Below, piece after piece: positions 12,101 to 26,400 of a stretch of DNA of 64,000 nt. The DNA is taken from the NCBI RefSeq assembly GCF_003590095.1, contig NC_039481.1:3534001-3598000 (forward strand), given 5' to 3'. The stretch is from Trichoplusia ni (lineage: Eukaryota; Arthropoda; Insecta; Lepidoptera; Noctuidae). Below the pieces are notes generated by a model. That model was not told where the DNA came from. It did not search any database and saw only the letters and a list, made by a program, of their open reading frames with translations. Made by a program: the position numbers and the translations under genes. Position 1 is the first letter of the stretch. Each line of letters opens with the position of its first letter.

Positions 12101-15100
12101 GGACTTAAAGGTTCGCAGCTGAAAATATAATTCAGCAGGATGATTCGCCTGCTTCCGTCATGCCCAGGGTGAAGGGTTTCAAAAAATGATTAGAAAACAG
12201 TTGTTAAAAACCAGGAGATTCCATTTTTTATGATATAAGTCTTAAAAAAGTACATCTGAGTATTAAATTTATCGTTCAGTCAATTTTTGTATAGTACACA
12301 ATCGTTATTATGTTATTATCGTGCTTCGGAAGTGACATGCAAATGGGGACGTGTATACAGAGAAAGTTCATACCAATTAGTCAAATTAAATAAACTGTGC
12401 TAGTGAGTAATTAGATAAGAGGCCCACATATCGCACGTCCAAGTGTCAGCTCAGTTCTGTTTATCATAATTTGGTAATAAAATTTCTGCTGCAAAAAGTT
12501 TCGAGAGTAATCGAAATTCGTAAAGTGAGTTATGAGTTTGTTGGGATAGTTTAATGTACAAATTATGATATTAGATATGCCATTTTAATTACTTATCGCA
12601 AAATAATCATTAATTCAACAATAACTACCAATTGATTCTCGAGATTCAAGTTGAAGAAATCTAAACAAGCTAACCGTTTTTTTGAGATATAAACGCGCCT
12701 AATATTTGTAGTTATAGTAACCAGCTTTTAATCCTTCATCATCTTATTGTCTACGAAATTTCAAACCAAGTATTAATGTCTAAATTTGTCATTAAATAAA
12801 AAGGGCTTCAAATTAAATTACCTTGATGATTGAAAACATGTTTTTCGAAAATATAATCTGTGGAATCCACGGTTCCATTTGAGAAAAAATGTAGGGGTCG
12901 AGTAACATTGAAGTTTATGATTCTTAAAATAGAGTACATTATAATATGATGTTCATCTATCCTCAGAATACCGGCCTTGTTTCTGAGAGCCTTCGCGAGG
13001 ATACTCGGTCTTCGATGGAAGGTGCGGGGCTTGGAGAACGTGGACAATAGTCGGGGAGCCGTCGTACTGTTAAACCACCAGAGTAGCCTGGATCTATATG
13101 GTATGATAAATTTGCTTAGACTTTATCATTGTTTTTCGATTTTGAAGTGAAACGGTAATTACAGAATTTCTCGCGCATGCGCTGGATGACTTCTGCCATG
13201 ACGGTATCATCAGCTACTATGAAAAAAAATTAAGATAAGCTTACTTTCTAGACTGTTCCAGCTAAAACGTTCGTTTTTTGTTAAAAGTGTAAATATGCGA
13301 TGAACTTGGTAGCATGAATTTGACTATAGAAGCTTAATGCTTCCGAAAACAAAATAAAAGGTTTATAATTGGGTTCTAGAGGATGGGTAGGTATTTAGAA
13401 TGCTTGTCTACGTTGTAGCCAAGTGGTATAGATCACCATGCCAAATCTACTAACAACGAAGAGTCGCGGGTTTAATACTCGCGTAGGACAAGCAACCTAA
13501 CTGCGGGAGTCATAAAAAAGACCTAGATGAGATAAATGACAGTTTGAAGATCGTATAAAAAACTAGGTTACGCCTACAAGCTTAATGTAAGTAGTTTTTT
13601 TTAGAGTGGGATTTAGATAAAATCCACATAAGCTATTTCTTCCACAACTTGGATGGGTTTAACGCAATATCAATATCTTATCAATCCGGACTTAGACACA
13701 GACAGATATGTGTGATCACGCAAATATATGCCTAGCTCAGGTTTCAGTGGGCCTTGCGTGACTTATTAGACTTAGAGCAGTTCCGAAAACAAAGCGTATT
13801 TAAGAACCCTGTTAAAGGTATATAAAAAACTGATGAAACTCATTTTTGAATTCATTTCGAGAGGCAAAATTCTAATTTTTGACAAATGGCTTTTTCGAGT
13901 TTAACCTGAAGGTACCAATTAATATATATCGGGGAAATACATCCCATCTGTCACGGGACGAGGGTTTGTTGTACGGATAGGTATTCAAAAGAACATCTGT
14001 TCGAAGAACAATTATTTGTGTATCACATAAACATAATTCCCATAAAAAGATCGAAACTGCTTAGCGAGTATTAAGAAGCTATCAAAAAAGAGGCAAAAAT
14101 TAACGGAGTTCTACCGAGAAAAAAAATCTCTTAAATTATACTTTAGGTTAGGTGTCCGCTTCTGTAAACCTATCACCATTAATCTAATGAGGGATTGCGT
14201 AAAAAGCAATTTTGTATTGTTTCCAAGTGATTTTAAAAACAGATTTGTACAATAATTTTGCATAAACATAGCAATTTAGTTTATTGTAATCACAATCAAA
14301 TGATCCATTGTACATTACAGGTATTACGGCTTCCTGTATTATCCGATGCATGATGACTGCCTACTTTAAACTAATCTATAATTTTATAGTAATAGTGTTT
14401 CCTCATAGTTTCACCCGTATAGTTTTCGTGTCCGTTACAATACGGGGATGAGATTAAGCCTATGTTGTAATTCCTGCAAGTGGCAAACATCCCATCATAT
14501 TGAGGATAAATGATGACGTAAAACCGTCACTGAATAATGGCTTGCAATAAAGTGACCTGTCAATGTAAAAACGGCATCAAAATTACGGGGAATAAGCGGA
14601 AATTTAATATACTTGCTAAACTTTCTATTGGTAAAATAATAAAAAATCGATTTATTGTTTTATGTAGAAAATATAATATGCGTTATATAAATAGGCGTTA
14701 TGTATAATAATCAGGATCGACTGCTTTTTTTTGTTTGAATAATTCCATAATATTATGTATATACATTGTTTTCACATTCTAGATATTTCCAAAGTTTTCT
14801 TTACCCGTGCTAGGCTTAAAATGAAATCGAGATATTGTTGCAGGATTATTCGCTAATTATTTATCTGACGTGATAAGATATAATATTTTCACACTTTTAA
14901 AGACAATTATTAATTAATTACCTAGAACGCTTGCGTACACTTATAATTATGACGTTATTCAAACCAAAAAAATTAACTGTCGTACGTAGAGTCCAATTTT
15001 TACATAAATTATCTTAGGACAAAATATATGCGACTATTTATTTCACAGTCACACTAATTTTGTGGGTGTGTGGGTAATGTTTGTTACCTTTTCACCCCCA

Positions 15101-18100
15101 ACAGCTGAACCAATTTAGATGACATTTTGTAACAAGACATAGCTGACACGCCAGAAAAAAAAATAGGACACAGAAATCCGATCTGGTCAAGTGAGAGTAT
15201 ATCAATGACTCGACTCGTTGTTTGTAGTGATTACGAAACTAAAGCATCTATATCTATATTTTACTTAATTTACATTATTATTGACTTACTAGATATATCC
15301 GTTCGGGAGCTATGATGACACAAAAAGACAAACATACACTTCAGATCACATTCGTGAAATTTATATATCACATTACTCTTTTTGCGTTGGCGGTTAAAAA
15401 GGATTCCGAGGCGTTATTAGACAGGAGTTTTTGGAATATTTTTAAAAAAGCATAGTGCTCACGATCAATTCACGCAAATTAAAACAATAGTCCCAACCCA
15501 CTGATCTAGTTACATAGATACTTATCGAAATATTCCATATTAATACATATTTATCAAAACGGCAAGGTCAGGTGTCAATAACCTCTGATTTAGCAAACGA
15601 AAGAAAACCGTATGACGGAATAAAAAAAAATATGCTTATATATCTAGCATACCTACATAGTTTATTTCTGTTTCTAAACCTTTTATGTTAAAATCTTGAA
15701 TAAAAATGTGATATCTTAATTATTTAGGCTAAGATATATGTGTAAATTTCTAGATATCTGTAAGGAGGTCGCATTTATTAGATCCGTTTCGGAATTCCTA
15801 TTTATTATACGATGTGATAAATATCGTTATCTTCAAGTATTTTACACCTACGTATGATTCAATAACAAAAACCGGTCAAGTGCAAGTCTGATACGCGGAA
15901 CTGAGGGATCCGCACAGATAGTCTTAACCAAACTATCCCTAAATTTTCTTGTCTCCCATCGCCAAAATTATGACCGTGACGTCCGTAACAACCATTGCTT
16001 AACCTCGATTTTTTTTTTAATTATTTGTTATAGCGACAATAGAAATACATTATTTATCTGGTGAAGGATGGATAAACAGACATCGGACCGTCAGTAATAG
16101 GGTTCGTTTTACCTTTTCGATACGGAACCCTAAAACCCTCATGCTCATTGATGATTCTGCTTATTTAAATTACACACAAATTACAACGAAATTTAATGTA
16201 GCAATCGTATTGATAACATTGTGGTTATAATAGTTATAGATTTTTTTCAAATACAAATACAAAGTCTTTATTCGTAGAACATAGGTAGTAAATAGGTGTT
16301 ACATCAATGGAAATGACCGCTATATCTAGCCGGGACCGGCATACAAATATTTGAAGTTTAACACTGAAAATTGAATTTACACTAATTGATAACATAGTAA
16401 TAAAGTAGGCACGTATACAAACATAATTAAGATGGTTATATATCCACATCATCTAAGAATTCTTGAACACTGTAGTATCCCTTTTTTATTAACATATCTT
16501 TAAGCTTTATTTTAAACAAGTTATTTTTTAAATCTTTATATCTTTTTGGGATTTTGTTATATATTTTATAGTTTGATTAGGTATACATGTAAGAAAAACT
16601 TTTCTAGCCAATTATTAATACTTACTTTTTACCATAATATCCGCCAACTTATTATTATCTATGTTCTGATATCATGTTTACTCAATCGGTTGAGGTAATC
16701 TATATCTATACTAATATATAAACCTGAAGAGTTTGTTTGTTTGTTTGTTTGAACGCGCTAATCTCAGGAACTACTGGTCCAAATTGAAAAATTCTTTTTG
16801 TGTTGAGTAGACAATTAATCGAGGAAGGCTTTAGGCTATAAACCATCACGCTGCGACTAATAGGAGCGAAGATACAATGGAAAATGTGAGAAAAAACAGG
16901 ACGGGTATAAATCATAACTTACATCTTCTTCTACCCACGGGAACGAAGTCACGGGCAACAGCTAGTCCTTGATAAAAGAAAGCAGTTGAATGTAATAATA
17001 TCTATAAGCAGTGTAATGATGAATTGAATTGATTTAGTGACGGATTCTTATTAATCTAATCCCCGACACGTACCTAATTATTTTACATATATATTTTTCA
17101 CATATTGAAATACTTGCATCTAGTCTCTAAGTAAAGTTTCTATTGTGAGCACTAGACAACGGATAAACTCATTTATATATATTTAATGCATGCGTAACCA
17201 ATGACCGTACTCATAACACAAGCATTTGTCCTGGGTGGGAATCAAACTCACGACAAGGCAGTCAGGGCCTCTATACATTGTACATACCTAGCCTAACCTA
17301 GTTATTCAGGCACGATGTCTGCTATTACGAATAAATGCGGTAAATATCTTTTAAAATACTGCTATCATAACGAGATGTGTTTGATTGTCCAAATTACACA
17401 GAATTATTGCCATTAGACCGTGTCGTTATCTCCTTATATGCAAACATTACCTAGTCATGACCGCAATAATCATTGTCTGTCCTTGAAGACGGATTCTTTT
17501 TTGTTTTTTTTGAAGAGCAACAACGCAATATAGAAAGACTAGTGCGACTTTTCAAAGTTTTTTTAAATGATATTGTAGAAGCGTGACATCACGCTACATG
17601 GTGTAGAGCGACATCTCTTTTCCACACTAGCAATACTACCTTACTTTAAGAATTAGTGGTATATCCTCAGTTTTGCTAATAAAACTTTTTGATTGGGTTC
17701 GTACATTTTTGCTAGTCTTTAAAATTGAAACTTTGTTCATACGAATGGTTGATTATTAGACCCCTAGCCTATGAAACGTAGACGTGTGTCTAGCAAACGG
17801 GTTAATCAATGCTCGGCTCTGCTCCATATAAGAAGTAGTCTTTACCTTGGTCAAATACATACCTATATTATATTAATTATGAACTATAAGCACCATAATT
17901 AAACTAAATACTCTTTTAATTAACACAGTTCAAAATCTTTCCGTTCTGTTTCAGCGTTAGCAGTAATATGGCCGCTCATGTCTCGATGTACAGTGGTTGC
18001 AAAGAGATCGCTACAGTACCTTGTACCCTTCGGCACTGCGACATGGCTATGGGGCACAGTTTTTATAGACAGAGGCGCCCAAACAGCACGCGATGCCCTC

Positions 18101-21100
18101 AACAAGCAAGTCGATGCTATCAAGAACCAGAAGGTAAATATATGCACATATATCTTTGTACTACGAGTATATATCTATGTATAAGATGCGGTAATACAGT
18201 TGATATTCCAAAAGTGCAGACTTAAAAAGTTTAGATTTTGGCCAAGCTTTTCGTTTACCTACTTTAATATAGTAGTGATGAGGTCTGTTAATATATAGGT
18301 ATTTCAATTCGTCATCATTAATATCTACCTTGAATAACTGGGTGTCTTTTCCCATTTGTATATGCCATTCTGTATTCTCTCTTACCCTTTGCATCCATCC
18401 TATTCCTGCTATCTTTTTTATATCGCCTACATAATATATGTATCTCATCCTCGGACCTACCAATAACTTAAAACCTCGATTTCAAAAATTTCAGTATCAT
18501 TTTTTTTTCATGGTGACTTCTTCGATTTTGAAATAATATAGGTACGTCAGTCTATCCTTACTCTACCTTTTTTTGTATAAGAATATAGAAACTTACAATA
18601 TAGATATGCCAAATACTTAAAGATAGGTATTATCGAAATTAATTTGTGTGCTCAAATGCATGCCAATGACGTAATTGATTGAGTCAGCTGTCGAATTGTT
18701 ATCACAAGCCAGGAATGTGAATTAAGGAAACAAATAATAATTAATACATAACTCTTTAAGGTTCGTACCCATTAGTATTAATGCACACCACAAATACTCT
18801 TCACGATCATTTAAAATTACAGAAATACAAAAAGTATTATAGGTAAATTGCAAAGTTTTGTTATAAATAGTATATTTATTATAAAATAATAACTTTTTTA
18901 TTTGCTTTCATCAACCTTCATACCCGTTATTACATTGCAACATGCCGCAGAATATCTTTTGCATACTTGCAATTTAATCTATACATATTGTTATGACAGC
19001 TTTTCTTTTTTATTTTGTAAAATTTAAAATAAAAAAATTTAAAATCCTTTGCATGAAATAAGTACTTATAATTTTAAGACAGAACTCTACCTTGGCACAT
19101 TTTGGCCTTAGGTATTAATTTCTGTCAGATACTTATATGTATAGCTATATAGGTTAAATAGGTAGGTACTACGCCTTTAAAAACTATTTTGCCGTAAAAG
19201 TGTTGACGTAAAATATTTTAGTACCGTATCAGATTACATAAAACACCTTTTAAATACCCCGTTGGAAGTGGGGATAGTTTTCGATTTCTAAACCTTCAAG
19301 TTTTATTGTATTAGTCAATATTATGATTATATTCAGCGTACATATTTTCCTGCAGACGTAGCGGCACGTATAACGACGCCCTTAGTTCAATACAATAAGG
19401 TTCATTTTGGCGAGTTTTTGTTAGGATTGACATGCGCTCCTCAGAATGATTAGGTAGTGTCGGTACGTGTTTTGTCCACGGCACGTCTATTAGTCCTGCA
19501 AACAATGCGGCCTTGTACTTGTCTGGCGTTAAAGGTACACTTCGTCATAGCGCATGATCTAATCGCCAATGAATAGGAAGGAAGTTTACGACATTTTCTA
19601 AAGCCATGTTTAATATCTTAGAACAAATATTTCGTCTGTTTCGTCTCAATGATCTTTGCGCCATTGTTTGGCAGTCACAAATACCCTTTTAAGGCTACGG
19701 TTAAATGGACGATGGTATTTTAAGAAGGTGTTTGTCCGTTTTGAGCATTTATTCTAACGACAATTTGAAATTTTACAGTATAGGTGTGTTTTTAACGATT
19801 GTATAATATCTTAGTACATATTTTCTTGATTATACTTCTGGTTACTACATCAGTAAAGTGATGGTCCACAATGAGAGCGAGAAAAATATGTGAGTCGGGT
19901 CTTGCATCCTTTCCAAGGCAATGCATTTATGTATGTATATTCTCGTGCGGATACAAAGTCTACAGGTCAAGTCATCGTGTGTCACAGTCCAAAGAGTAAA
20001 ACATTATTCTAGCTTCAATTAAAATTGATCTTTGAACTGATTTCTTGTGATGCGGGTTTTAATAGTCCAATTATATACTGGCAATTTAAATTATTATTAT
20101 ACGTAGGTAGTATTCAATAGATTGCTTAACACTCTATAATATTTTATTCAAAAAGTTACGTAGGTACCTACGAATATAATGAAATTGCTTTTGGACAAAC
20201 AATAAAGATTGAGGCAAGGAAGTAACAAGTTTCTTACAATTTATATATCTAACCTTCTTTTTAGTTTAAAAAACAGCTGCAGTACTAAGGAAATTAAATC
20301 CTTGTGACACGAGTGTTTTCACAAACATTCAACGTGACAGACACTTAGATTGAGAACAAGCATTAATGAACCACAAAAATACATGTCTTACGGGATCGAA
20401 CCTGCGACACTTAGCACACAGTGGATTTGGCGTGGTGATCTACCCACCACCATTCGGCTAATCATGTAGCCAAGATTGACCATGACTGTCTATTAAATCG
20501 TAGACTGGCTGTCTGGACTCTACGCAGCTACGCAAGTAATAATTTATTCAGCGCTTGTGCGTATGTTGTGTGGTGAATTAACTAGTAGAAGTTAATTCTT
20601 ACAGCAACGTAGTTTGACTCCAGTATCGTGAAAATACTGCTGAGTATTTTCTATAACACTATTTTATACAATCAAGAAATTATGGGTCTGTAAGTATCCC
20701 ATTTTCTGTAAGTTAACAATACTAGCACATTACAACAGGCCACACACTTTCTTTAGTGCAAAACCTTTTGCAAAAGCCACTATAACAATTAAAAAAGTTT
20801 TAACAAACACTTTAACTGGGGTAAAAAAATCAACCTTGATCTATTATAGATTACTAGCTATTATGATAATTATTCACAAGGTAAAATTGCATACATACGT
20901 TAATTCTAATTTCTTTTATCGTATCGATGCGAGATTCCTACTCACAGAAACTATAATTGCTTGCCCTATTGTTGAATAACAAACACATTTGTGAATCTAC
21001 AAACATCCGCTACCTTATTTATATCAATCATATTTTCATAATGAACAGATTTATTAAAAAAAGGAAACCATTGTCATGAAATAATCAATTAATAAGTAGA

Positions 21101-23481
21101 TAAGAGATTAATAATTTCGCTACTATCTACGCGTACATAGTACTCCAATATCTTTCGTATATAGCATCCTTAATCACTTATTCGCCACTAGCAGTTCATT
21201 TCGAAAGTTTAGCAAGTGAGCTATTCTGGTACAATGTCAACACGAAATACCGCTCTATGAATAAAGATCGTTGTTTGCTTAATAAATAATTTACGAGGGC
21301 AGTTTAAACCTCTTTAAACTCCCCTTGGCATCGACCTTGACTTTCGACCATTTCAGTACGAATAACTGCAGTTCTATGGAAATAAATCGTGTTTTACATA
21401 CGGCTTTTGTTCTGTAGATGGCCTTTTCGTAACAATTTTTTGTTTTCACTGCTTAACATTTTTGTCCGCTAGTATCAAATTATATTATGTTGGAAAAAAT
21501 GTTTGTCCATAGATATTACAATTAATATCCATGATTAATAGGCCTGATTTCATTGATCGAGACACAAAAGTAGGTAACGCTCTTTTCTGAGCTATGTTTT
21601 GTAAGTAAAGAGGGTAGGGAAGCGTTAACCCTTGGCTAGAACTAAAGTGACGTATTAGGCAGATCTAATAAGATAACATACATGTTTAATCTTTGAGAGT
21701 CGTCATATTTATTACTGGCAGGACGTAGGTGAACCGTACAAGTATATGTAAGGCGGTGTTGGTTTTCGTATTTGAATTCCTCGTTGACATGTTTTTGACA
21801 TTTGAATAATACACGAAAATGATTACTTGGTAAATAATAAGAGTACGGATTACGCATCGGATGCTTCATCGTAAACAGATATTTAGCAAAACGCGATAAG
21901 AACGAAGGACAAACTAGAATAACATAATATTATTATGGAGTTCATAGTTCATAATCGTTTCAGGAAGTATAGAGCTAGCTACAGGAAAATAGATTAAAAA
22001 TAACAGACTTTATTGCTACATGTTCATATTATTCATTCAAGTAGGCGATCGTTATAAATATAAATACGAAAATGTAAATATCTATTAAATGTCAATCTGA
22101 AAAACGAATATATATTTTCTGTTTTGAAATTGATTTCTTAATTTCTATGTTTGAAACCAAGGCAAAGTAGCCGTAACCGGTTCAATGTCAAGGTTACTGC
22201 CACTGCAATTGTTGCAATCAAAATGCCGATAGGTTGCGGCAACATTATGACTGATGGTATATACGTGACTCAAATATAAAAAAATACGGTAGCAAAGTAA
22301 AAGTGAGTAGGCTATTATATCGGACGTTAATACATTTTTGACTGCGACACCTGGTCAGGTCAAAGGTGCTAGTTTTTAATATTTAATTAGATAGCAAGGT
22401 ACTTAATTTGCATATAATTGACGAATAATTTGGTCTAATATAGGTAAATAGAGTCAAAGGTTTTCGACATAGTTTTAAGTTTCCGAACATTAACAGATAT
22501 AGAGTGAGTTGTAAGAATTTTAAGTAACACATATTTATTTAAACATTTTGTGTCCACAGCGAAAACTCCTGCTGTTTCCTGAAGGGACAAGGCACTCTGG
22601 GGATAGATTGCTGCCGTTCCGTAAAGGGGCATTCCACGTTGCTATGGACGCAGGCGCACCTATACAACCCGTTGTCATTTCCAAATACCATTATCTGGAC
22701 GGCAAGCGACACAAATTCGGCTCAGGTGAGCGGGAATATGTTCCCTATTATACGAAGCATGCAAACCGGTTTGACCTGTCGTCGGGGTTGTTAGAATAGG
22801 CCTATACGCGTTTTGGAATCCTGTTAGATGTTAAGATTTTTTGTGGGTTTAAAACATGAATGATTGGAATACAGGAATAGAAAGGTATGTATGCTTGTGA
22901 CGGTATCGAAAGTAGGCGATAATTAAGTTTTCTTATGAAAAAATACTTACTCACTAAGAAATATCCATATTCTATAGAAAAATAATAAGTAAATATGTAC
23001 TTATTATTTATATGAATATAAAATAAAGAGTTATTGGTTACTTTTTTGGGAAACATTTTGTTATTCTAATTATTTGTCCTAAGTTTTATTTATAACCTGA
23101 GCAAAAAAGACGGGCTTTTTGTAAGTTGAACGTCTTTGGCATCCGGCATCCCGAACGAATTGAGCGATTGCAATTTAGTTTGTTTTTATTAAAGGTAAAG
23201 TACGTAGGTACAGTAGAATCATTTCAGAGCTTCGTGGAGAAAAATTTTATTGAATCGAGTTTTTAAATTATATCTTGTAGTATAAGTATGGTAACTTTTG
23301 ACATTTATCTATTCCAGGCGAGTTCATCGTATCGATTCTGCCAATGATCGAGACTGAGGGTATGGCGAAGGAAGACATTGTGGCGCTGATAGAGAAGATA
23401 CAAATCAACATGCAAGAAGAATTCACAAAGATCTCGAAAGAAACGCTAGCGAGACGCAATCTACTCAATAAGGCTGATTAG
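9122..23481 (+). CDS. AGPAT: AGPAT-A: 1-acyl-sn-glycerol-3-phosphate acyltransferase
   Basis: Coding exons are 9122-9211, 9871-9959, 12967-13100, 17955-18133, 22560-22725 and 23318-23481 (822 nt, 273 residues), all with GT/AG junctions and the frame kept throughout. The enzyme acylates lysophosphatidic acid to phosphatidic acid, normally at the ER. Two hydrophobic segments lie at about residues 5-25 and 31-52. Motif I NHQSSLD is at 96-102 (His97, Asp102 catalytic), motif II FIDR at 141-144, motif III FPEGTR at 170-175, and motif IV APIQPVV at 197-203 (Pro201). After motif I it reads LYA where AGPAT-B and -C read ILG. The C-terminus is a charged helix-like tail. The third exon is missed by simple frame scans; it was found by its NHQSSLD codons and by its 134-nt length, shared with the paralogues. 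The gene is convergent with AGPAT-B. It is unlikely to be a pseudogene: there are no stops and all motifs are intact. Orthology to a particular numbered AGPAT is not settled. Confidence 0.94.
10159..10311. mobile_element. retroposon fragment with 13-bp target-site duplication (AGPAT-A intron 2)
   Basis: A 153-bp segment is bounded by identical copies of CATAGAATCAATA at 10146-10158 and 10312-10324, as expected for target-primed insertion. The inside includes GGAAACCCACTCCTTCAG and a nearby TACTGACTAAAC, wording I recall from a dispersed lepidopteran repeat. There is no obvious tRNA or 5S head, so it is probably 5'-truncated. Confidence 0.6.
11469..11542 (-). mobile_element. tRNA-derived SINE head (AGPAT-A intron 2)
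   Basis: Read on the minus strand, an A box (ATAGCCGAGTGG) is followed about 45 nt later by a B box (GGTTCGATCCCC), giving tRNA-like spacing. There is no intact cloverleaf and the 3' part of the SINE is not clear, so this is a partial copy and not a tRNA gene. Confidence 0.6.
13412..13490 (+). mobile_element. tRNA-derived SINE head (AGPAT-A intron 3)
   Basis: The sequence shows a tRNA-like A box (TGTAGCCAAGTGG), then GTCGCGGGTTTAATACTCGC as a decayed B box, followed by GTAGGACAAGC. The same ending is seen in the longer copy at 37896-38060, so the two belong to one family. Confidence 0.6.
15042..15160 (+). repeat. decayed interspersed repeat, Helitron-like wording
   Basis: The run CACACTAATTTTGTG followed by CCAACAGCTGAACCAATTT and GATGACATTTTG matches the start of a common lepidopteran repeat type that I recall as non-autonomous Helitron-like. 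The end of the element cannot be placed. Confidence 0.35.
15867..16138 (+). repeat. decayed interspersed repeat (AACCGG...GGAACCCTAAAA type)
   Basis: It opens AAAAACCGGTCAAGTGCAAG and closes TACGGAACCCTAAAACCC, with TTATAGCGACAATAGAAAT inside. This layout is common in lepidopteran intergenic DNA as I remember it. It lies in AGPAT-A intron 3. Shorter inverted pieces with the same GGTTCCGTAC / ACTCGC wording are at about 40133-40195 and 50555-50598, and a piece of the distal part is at about 55265-55430. Confidence 0.5.
16699..16965 (+). mobile_element. non-autonomous Helitron-like element, copy 1
   Basis: It begins TCTATATCTATACTAATAT after an A and ends GGGCAACAGCTAG before a T. This fits Helitron insertion between A and T with a CTRR-type 3' end and no target duplication. 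It contains a GTTT tetranucleotide run and GCGCTAATCTCAGGAACTAC. Copies 2 (45246-45500) and 3 (62801-63071) match along their length. There is no coding capacity. It sits in AGPAT-A intron 3. Confidence 0.75.
17222..17320 (-). repeat. possible decayed tRNA-derived SINE
   Basis: On the minus strand GTGAGTTTGATTCCCACCC resembles a B box plus acceptor-side sequence. The A box region is weak. It is in AGPAT-A intron 3, shortly before exon 4. Confidence 0.3.
20294..20466 (-). mobile_element. tRNA-derived SINE, near full length (AGPAT-A intron 4)
   Basis: On the minus strand it starts at an A box (TTAGCCGAATGGTGG), has a clean B box (GGTTCGATCCCG) about 50 nt on, and ends in TTGTGAAAACACTCGTGTCA then CAAGGATTT. 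The ending matches that of the copy at 37896-38060, so head and tail together define one SINE family. Confidence 0.7.
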
Positions 23482-26400
23482 ATGAGGTACATAAATTTAA
23501 GCATATCGTGGTTTAATTATCTCGGGTAGCGATAGTAGCTACTGTGGTTCGTTATCAATACATTTCGATTCGACAGGAGTAGTCCAAGTGGTACCTAGCG
23601 TCGCATTTCGTAGTGCTTATTTATTTTTTCTTGCGTTTACAGGTAATTAGAAATTTGATATCGACGTGTTAAAGAGCTGTGATAAACAAACGTATAATGA
23701 AATAGATACTAAATTGTAATTTGACAATTAGTTATTGGTCTTTCTTTACATTGTTGTTTTTTTTTTCAATAGATATATGTATTTATATAATAAAAATAAC
23801 AAATTAAAGAGGAATGTTTCATTAAAAAACCATTTACCCTGTGATTTCTTTTTAATAAAGATTTCACATACGAAAATATGTAAAAATATACATTTTATCG
23901 TCGTATTTTTTTCTACAGAATTGTCACACGAGTACATAATAATTACTAATAGTATTGTAGATACATCACAATGTTTGCAGATACAAATACACTGATATAC
24001 AATTAGATATAAAATCCATTAATGACCTTAGAATACATCATAATCGCCGATAGATATCTAAAAACGCTAAAGACAGATTTTGGTACTTTAGGAACAAAAA
24101 TAACATAATGTCTACAATTTCATAGCTTTGCAAGAATGTGCGAGCTCGAATAAGTGAATTTAGGTCATCTTAATACTTTAAAGCAAATTCATTATGACTT
24201 GGCATTACCATAGGTACCTACATATTATAATACAGATAAGTAGGGAATTGGTAGGTAAATGTTGCAACCTAAGTACAAAATGTATGATCAAACATTTTAG
24301 GTAAGATTATGAAAAAAAAAAATAGGTTCTGTAAGGCTGAAACCAAAAAAAAATATGAAATCACCTGAACCCTACCTTATCTTGAGAATCGCGATTGGAT
24401 GGTAAGTATTTTGACAACAGGTTAAAGTTTTTCAAAAATCGAGAGTCGAGTGTTTTTTAGACACAACAATACAAACATATTCATTTTGAAAAATGTTATT
24501 CAATTAAAAAATTACCATAGCTTAAAAAAATATTATTTGATTGCATTGTTTCTAAGTGACCTTACTTTGGACTTAGGATGCAACAACCTTTGTAGTCAGT
24601 AAGTAGCTAATGATTTCTTAATATTAATGAGTAAAACGCTGACGTAAACAAACAGACAAATATTGTAGGACACTTACCTCTCGACTCTACATTAGGATTT
24701 CGCAAGCGTTTTTTTTTTGTATAAATTATTCGTTTAGCAAGAACAATGTTTTCTTCCAGACTACACTTATGGCAAATATTGCTTCATGTACATAAACGTG
24801 AACGACTCCAACGATAGTATATCAAGATCGACAATTTTAAGTTCCAATATGTCTCTACATTTTACTTAACAGAGACAAGGACAGCGAGACATTTGATGAC
24901 AACTTTCTGCTCAGTCAGTAATTGTAGTGTTTTAAAATCGATTTGCAAGTTCTGACAAAGACCATCTCGAGAGAATGTATAGAAAGAAGTACAATAAGGA
25001 AGTCTGGTTCAAGTCTCTTTATAAGTAAATTTAATTATAAAAGAACAAAATTATAGTAATAAAGACAGTTACTTTACACGACATTCCACTAAGCAATTAG
25101 TTGTACACTTGAGCATTGAGAAGTTAATATGGCACAGCAATCATGCTATTATTTTGTTACCAATATTATATAAAATAACTAAATCGAAATGTCTATTGAA
25201 CTCCTTAGTCACTTCTATTTAGCATAATTTAGATAAATTCTAGAGCATATGTGTATTGTTAACAGTAGAAATGCTACAATATTTGTCCGTTTCGTTTTTA
25301 GGACTAAATAAAGTTAATGATTAGCATCGATTACTACGATAGGGCTTAACAACTAAATTAAACTTAGATTAAAAATATTCATCAAATAAAACATTAATAA
25401 GGTAATGCTTTTAGGTTGACTTACGTCCAAGTTCATAGTAAAAAATGGTTAAAACGTATGGTTAAGTAATCACTCGAGATATGTTTATGTAGGTTTTCGG
25501 TTCTTGTTATAATATTAAGTTTCTAAATATGCCCAAAAATATTGATTAAATCTTTCTTGCACACTGCCGGTACCATGACATCTAAAAACAGGAACTTTCT
25601 CATTGTGAAAAAGAGATATCGAAACTTAACACTAAAGCGCCATTTCTCTCCCACAACGACAAATTTCCTGCTTTTAGAGCGCATAGTAAGTAATAATAAG
25701 TATCCTTACCAAGTTTTAAAATTCATTAAGTTTAAAAGTTATGAAGAATTATGGCGAGAGTCGGCGAAATATGTACAAAAGAGACTTAGCAAAGTGGCTA
25801 CAATTTGATGAGTGCTTGAAATGTATAAAGAGGTTAAAAATCAATACATCATTGAGCAATAATAATATTTATGTCGTTTTATACACGTGAGATACTTGGG
25901 TGTGGTGAGCTTATGTTGTATTTCGTGGTTCTTAACTTTACCAGGGAGTGGAACGTATTTTTTACAAGTCAAAAATGTTTACATAGCTATTTATTGAGTA
26001 TTTATGTATTTATTATTCACACTATTATGATTAAATCCATATAAATTATAACTTAAATCTATTGTTAATCTAAGCGCAAGTGTTTATATAAAAATAAGAG
26101 TGATGTAAAGTCGATTGTAGTAAAACCTTAAAGTATGTATTATATTTTCATTTTAATGTAATATAACCAATAGGCCATTGACGATACATACGCCAATATT
26201 TTGACCTATGGACTATCTCTATTTCCAATCGTGGACAATAATTATAACCAGCATTTGTGTAAAGTAAATAACCGATAATGAGCGTTACTAACACTGTCTT
26301 AAGATTCTAAATCGTTTGTCCATACAACTTAAACAATAACATACAATTAAAATATAACGCTGCAACGTTAGCTACTTAACTAATAATAATACACAAATAT

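Noticed and set aside
12808..13047. 79-codon minus-strand frame
   Set aside because: It is the antisense shadow of AGPAT-A exon 3, whose plus strand carries the NHQSSLD motif.
25542..25808. 88-codon Lys/Arg-rich frame between AGPAT-A and -B
   Set aside because: It starts only with TTG, matches no family I know, and lies in 3' UTR-like DNA.
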